This document shows, piece by piece, positions 61,141 to 64,000 of a stretch of 64,000 nucleotides of DNA; the first letter of the stretch is position 1, and every line of letters begins with the position of its first letter. The stretch comes from Paenibacillus sp. USDA918EY (GTDB taxonomy: Bacteria > Bacillota > Bacilli > Paenibacillales > Paenibacillaceae): positions 95,512 to 159,511 of the forward strand of contig NZ_WTWY01000014.1 of NCBI RefSeq assembly GCF_009870825.1, written 5' to 3'. The notes under the pieces were generated by a model. It saw only the letters and a program-made list of their open reading frames with translations, was not told where the DNA came from and ran no database searches. The position numbers and the translations under genes were made by a program.

Positions 61141-62760
61141 ATGGCAAAAGATATCCGTTTCAGTGAAGACGCGCGCCGCGCGATGCTGCGTGGGGTAGAC
61201 GCTTTGGCGAATGCCGTAAAAGTGACGCTTGGACCTAAAGGCCGCAACGTCGTTCTCGAGAAAAAATTCGGAAGCCCGCTCATCACCAATGACGGCGTGA
61301 CGATCGCAAAAGAAATCGAACTGGAAGACGCTTTTGAAAACATGGGCGCTCAGCTCGTTAAAGAAGTAGCTACCAAAACAAACGACGTTGCCGGTGACGG
61401 TACAACGACTGCAACGGTTCTGGCTCAAGCGATGATCCGCGAAGGCCTGAAAAACGTAACGGCAGGCGCTAACCCGATGGTCGTTCGCAAAGGTATCGAC
61501 AAAGCGGTCAAAGCGGCTGTAGCCGAACTGAAAAACATCGCAACTCCTGTGAACGACAACCAAAAAATCGCCCAAGTCGCCGCGATCTCCGCTGCCGACG
61601 AAGAAGTGGGCCAACTGATCGCCGAAGCGATGGAAAAAGTGGGCAACGACGGCGTTATCACCGTCGAAGAATCCCGCGGATTCAACACGGAAATGGAAGT
61701 CGTGGAAGGCATGCAGTTCGACCGCGGTTATGTATCTCCATACATGATCACCGACACGGACAAAATGGAAGCCGTTCTGGACAATCCATACATCCTGATC
61801 ACGGACAAAAAGATCTCCACGACCCAAGAAATTTTGCCGCTGCTTGAAAAAATCGTTCAACAAGGCAGACCGCTCGTGATCATCGCCGAAGACATCGAAG
61901 GCGAAGCTCAAGCGATGCTCGTCCTGAACAAACTGCGCGGAACGTTCAACGCCGTTGCCGTAAAAGCTCCTGGCTTCGGCGACCGTCGCGAAGCGATGCT
62001 GCAGGATATCGCTGCCCTGACCGGCGGCCAAGTGATCACCGAAAAACTCGGTCTCGACCTGAAGAGCGCTTCGATCGAGCAGCTGGGTAACGCACGTCAA
62101 GTGCGCGTAACGAAAGAAAACACGACGATCGTGGACGGAAGCGGCGACAAAGCCGACATCACGGCTCGCGTGAACCAAATCCGTGCGCAGCTGGAAGAAA
62201 CGACTTCCGAGTTCGACAAAGAAAAACTGCAAGAACGTCTGGCTAAATTGGCTGGCGGCGTAGCGGTCATCAAAGTCGGCGCTGCAACCGAAACTGAATT
62301 GAAAGAGCGCAAACTGCGCATCGAAGACGCCCTGAACGCAACCCGCGCCGCGGTTGAAGAAGGTATCGTTTCCGGTGGCGGTACGGCTCTCGTGAACGTA
62401 TACAACGCTGTTGCTGCCGTTGAAGTTTCCGGCGACGAAAAAACCGGCGTGAACATCGTGCTCCGCGCTCTGGAAGAGCCAATCCGCACGATCGCCGCTA
62501 ACGCCGGCCAAGAAGGTTCCGTCATCGTGGAACGCCTGAAAAACGAAAAAGTGGGCGTAGGTTACAACGCCGCTACCGACGAGTGGGTAAACATGTTCGA
62601 AGCCGGTATCGTCGACCCTGCGAAAGTAACGCGTTCCGCTCTGCAAAACGCAGCTTCCGTAGCGGCTATGTTCCTGACTACCGAAGCGGTGATTGCCGAC
62701 AAGCCAGAACCGGAAAAACCAGCTATGCCTGACATGGGCGGCATGGGCGGCATGATGTAA
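61141..62760 (+). CDS. groEL: Chaperonin GroEL
   Basis: 539 residues from ATG 61141 behind GGGAGG; the frame extends to 61120. KDIRFSEDARRAMLRGVDALA, VAGDGTTTATVLAQAM (ATP site), and the C-terminal MPDMGGMGGMM tail are canonical. Codon use differs from neighbours (more AAA, GAA, CGC), as expected of a highly expressed gene. An integrase gene and a candidate att site follow directly. Confidence 0.98.
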   Translation: MAKDIRFSEDARRAMLRGVDALANAVKVTLGPKGRNVVLEKKFGSPLITNDGVTIAKEIELEDAFENMGAQLVKEVATKTNDVAGDGTTTATVLAQAMIREGLKNVTAGANPMVVRKGIDKAVKAAVAELKNIATPVNDNQKIAQVAAISAADEEVGQLIAEAMEKVGNDGVITVEESRGFNTEMEVVEGMQFDRGYVSPYMITDTDKMEAVLDNPYILITDKKISTTQEILPLLEKIVQQGRPLVIIAEDIEGEAQAMLVLNKLRGTFNAVAVKAPGFGDRREAMLQDIAALTGGQVITEKLGLDLKSASIEQLGNARQVRVTKENTTIVDGSGDKADITARVNQIRAQLEETTSEFDKEKLQERLAKLAGGVAVIKVGAATETELKERKLRIEDALNATRAAVEEGIVSGGGTALVNVYNAVAAVEVSGDEKTGVNIVLRALEEPIRTIAANAGQEGSVIVERLKNEKVGVGYNAATDEWVNMFEAGIVDPAKVTRSALQNAASVAAMFLTTEAVIADKPEPEKPAMPDMGGMGGMM

Positions 62761-62770
62761 AAGGGGATGT

Positions 62771-62793
62771 AAAGCCTTGATTTATAAGGGTTT
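62771..62793 (+). other. Candidate attachment-site core behind groEL
   Basis: AAAGCCTT-gatttat-AAGGGTTT: inverted arms (7 of 8 bases match) around a 7-base centre, the architecture of a tyrosine recombinase crossover site. It stands 11 bases after the groEL stop and 54 bases before the end of the integrase gene. The second copy would lie outside the window. Confidence 0.45.
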
Positions 62794-62798
62794 TGGAA

Positions 62799-62834
62799 TG
62801 TGGGGAAGGCCATTTCCCCACATTTTCCCCACAT
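62799..62834 (+). repeat. Hairpin and tandem TTCCCCACA repeat
   Basis: TGTGGGGAA (62799-62807) pairs with TTCCCCACA (62814-62822), which is repeated at 62825-62833, 11 bases on. It may end the groEL transcript, though there is no long T-run, or be an arm-type integrase site. Confidence 0.5.
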
Positions 62835-62846
62835 AAGGTAACATGT

Positions 62847-64000
62847 CTAGAGGCTTCTCATGAGTTCGGCGAACTTTTGGGAAGCCTCTTTTTTCATTGT
62901 CTTTGTTACATGCATATAGACGTGGCGGGTCGTGTCATCATCTTTATGGCCGAGACGTTCCATGATCTCGGTTAATCCGACTCCAGCTTCAGCGAGTAGT
63001 GAGGTATGCGTATGCCGTAGAGAGTGGGGGGTTAATTTTTCGTTCAATCCAGCGAGTTTCAGCAGCCGGCGCATACGGTTTTCAATAGTCTTGATGAACT
63101 CGGGATAGCCCGCATTTAAGGCGTCTGTTTTGGCTATTACAAAGCCTTTGTCATGATATGTCGACCGATATTTCATCATGATTTCCTTTTGCTTCTTGCG
63201 GTGCTGTTTAAGCTCCTCGAAAACGAATGGATCCATGTCGATTTTGCGCTTTGACGTTTTGGTTTTAGGAGTGAGCAACTGATATTCCCGCGTACGGTTG
63301 GAAGGATTATAATAAGTTTTTGTAATGCTGATCGTATGCTCGTCCTCATCCAGATCAGACCAACGAAGCGCGCATAATTCACCGGCACGCATTCCGCTGT
63401 ACGCTAGTATCAGGAATATGACATAATCTTGCCCCAATCCTTTCCGTTTGGCTGTATTGAGGAATTTGGCTAGTTGTTCCTTTTCTAAATACTTCGGAAC
63501 CTCTTCTTCTTGCTCTATTTCCTCGACTGTTTTCTGTGCTCGAGGCAGCTTAGCGTATTGAGTTGGGTCATTTTTTATGATGTCGAGCTCTACCGCTTTG
63601 CTGAATATCATCCTGCCTGTAGAATGAACGCCTGAAATCGTGTTGTATGACAAGCCTTTCTTCTTACCCTCCGGGTTCTGTAAATCATTAAGGGCATCCT
63701 GGTACATCTTCTTTGTGATATCCTTCATCTTCTTGTGCTCGAAGTATTTCATTAGCCGGCCTGACTCGTGTTTTCGAACCCGGAGAGTGCTTACTTTTAC
63801 GGTAGAACTGTACGTTTCTATCCAGGTATTGACGAACTCCTTGAACGTGACATTCTTCTCCTGAACAAAAGTTCCTTCTTCAATCTCTGTTATCAGAGCT
63901 GCAGCAGCCTTTTCAGCCTCTCGCTTTGTCTTAAATCCACTTAACTCCTTTTGTTTTCGCTTGTTGGTGACGGGATCGCGGCCAATATCAACAGTCACCG
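62847..64000 (-). CDS. Tyrosine-type site-specific integrase, N-terminus outside the window
   Basis: At least 383 residues; the frame is still open at the right edge (a GTG at 63998 need not be the start). AP2-like arm-binding segment (SGFKTKREAEKAAAAL), SAM-like core-binding domain (about 50-140), then the catalytic domain with R204 (SGMRAGELCALRW), K near 249, H325-x-x-R328 (HSLRHTHTS), H351 (LGHKDDDT) and Y361 (RHVYMH), all present. The phage/ICE integrase type of Firmicutes. Codon use is more AT-rich than the neighbours, a sign of transfer. Confidence 0.93.
   Translation of the reverse strand, partial: VTVDIGRDPVTNKRKQKELSGFKTKREAEKAAAALITEIEEGTFVQEKNVTFKEFVNTWIETYSSTVKVSTLRVRKHESGRLMKYFEHKKMKDITKKMYQDALNDLQNPEGKKKGLSYNTISGVHSTGRMIFSKAVELDIIKNDPTQYAKLPRAQKTVEEIEQEEEVPKYLEKEQLAKFLNTAKRKGLGQDYVIFLILAYSGMRAGELCALRWSDLDEDEHTISITKTYYNPSNRTREYQLLTPKTKTSKRKIDMDPFVFEELKQHRKKQKEIMMKYRSTYHDKGFVIAKTDALNAGYPEFIKTIENRMRRLLKLAGLNEKLTPHSLRHTHTSLLAEAGVGLTEIMERLGHKDDDTTRHVYMHVTKTMKKEASQKFAELMRSL

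Noticed and set aside
61078..62646. A 522-codon minus-strand frame opposite groEL
   Set aside because: A known type of artefact opposite strongly biased groEL codons; there is no start site context and no family match.

Overview
The window looks like a chromosomal segment from an endospore-forming Gram-positive bacterium of the Paenibacillaceae (Paenibacillus or a close relative). The grounds are a moderately GC-rich genome with strong GGAGG-type ribosome binding sites, an H-type small acid-soluble spore protein, a SleB-type cortex hydrolase, Ku/ligase end joining next to spore genes, a CIRCE element before groESL, and a gene order at the right end that matches the tsaE-tsaB-rimI-tsaD-ydiF-moaC-tatAC-groESL region of Bacillus subtilis as I remember it. 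No rRNA, tRNA or CRISPR array was seen.

Layout. 1-15.6 kb: housekeeping and accessory genes, namely a dGTPase cut by the left edge, an MsnO8-type flavin monooxygenase, a Trm11-like methyltransferase, a hydroxyacid dehydrogenase, an ABC exporter, ThpR, a SleB-like hydrolase, YtkL, a UgtP/MurG-like glycosyltransferase, and a TetR-YhgE pair with shared operator sequences. 16-20.7 kb: a stand-alone glutamate synthase large subunit between terminators. 20.8-26.6 kb: a structured leader-like stretch, an XRE regulator, and a surface-polysaccharide type group (PilZ-like protein, sugar transferase, LCP ligase, ABC-2 transporter). Its intergenic regions carry repeats of a GTATC-based operator, including a 15-bp exact inverted copy. 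26.6-31.2 kb: bactofilin with an M23 peptidase, cardiolipin synthase, YnfA and YitT. 31.2-35 kb: an end-joining set with Ku and with ligase and polymerase as separate genes, divergent from two small spore-type genes.

36.3-48.8 kb is the most coherent accessory system. A LysR regulator is followed by a cystine-type ABC importer (lipoprotein, two permeases, ATPase), a YtmO-like monooxygenase, an M20 amidohydrolase, a damaged sarcosine-oxidase-like gene, a DinB protein, a YtnJ/YxeK-like monooxygenase, an FMN reductase and a further flavin monooxygenase. This matches the logic of the B. subtilis ytm/ytn and yxe operons, which import and dismantle S-modified cysteines, but with extra oxidative enzymes. 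48.8-49.4 kb is a scar holding remnants of an azoreductase and of a DMT-type transporter.

51.4-62.8 kb is core: tRNA t6A synthesis genes (tsaE, tsaB, tsaD) with rimI, a cluster of DnaA boxes between tsaD and an ABC-F ATPase, folate and molybdopterin genes, tatA/tatC, and CIRCE-controlled groES-groEL. Directly after groEL there is a quasi-palindromic candidate att core and a tyrosine integrase running off the right edge. The window therefore probably ends inside an integrated element.
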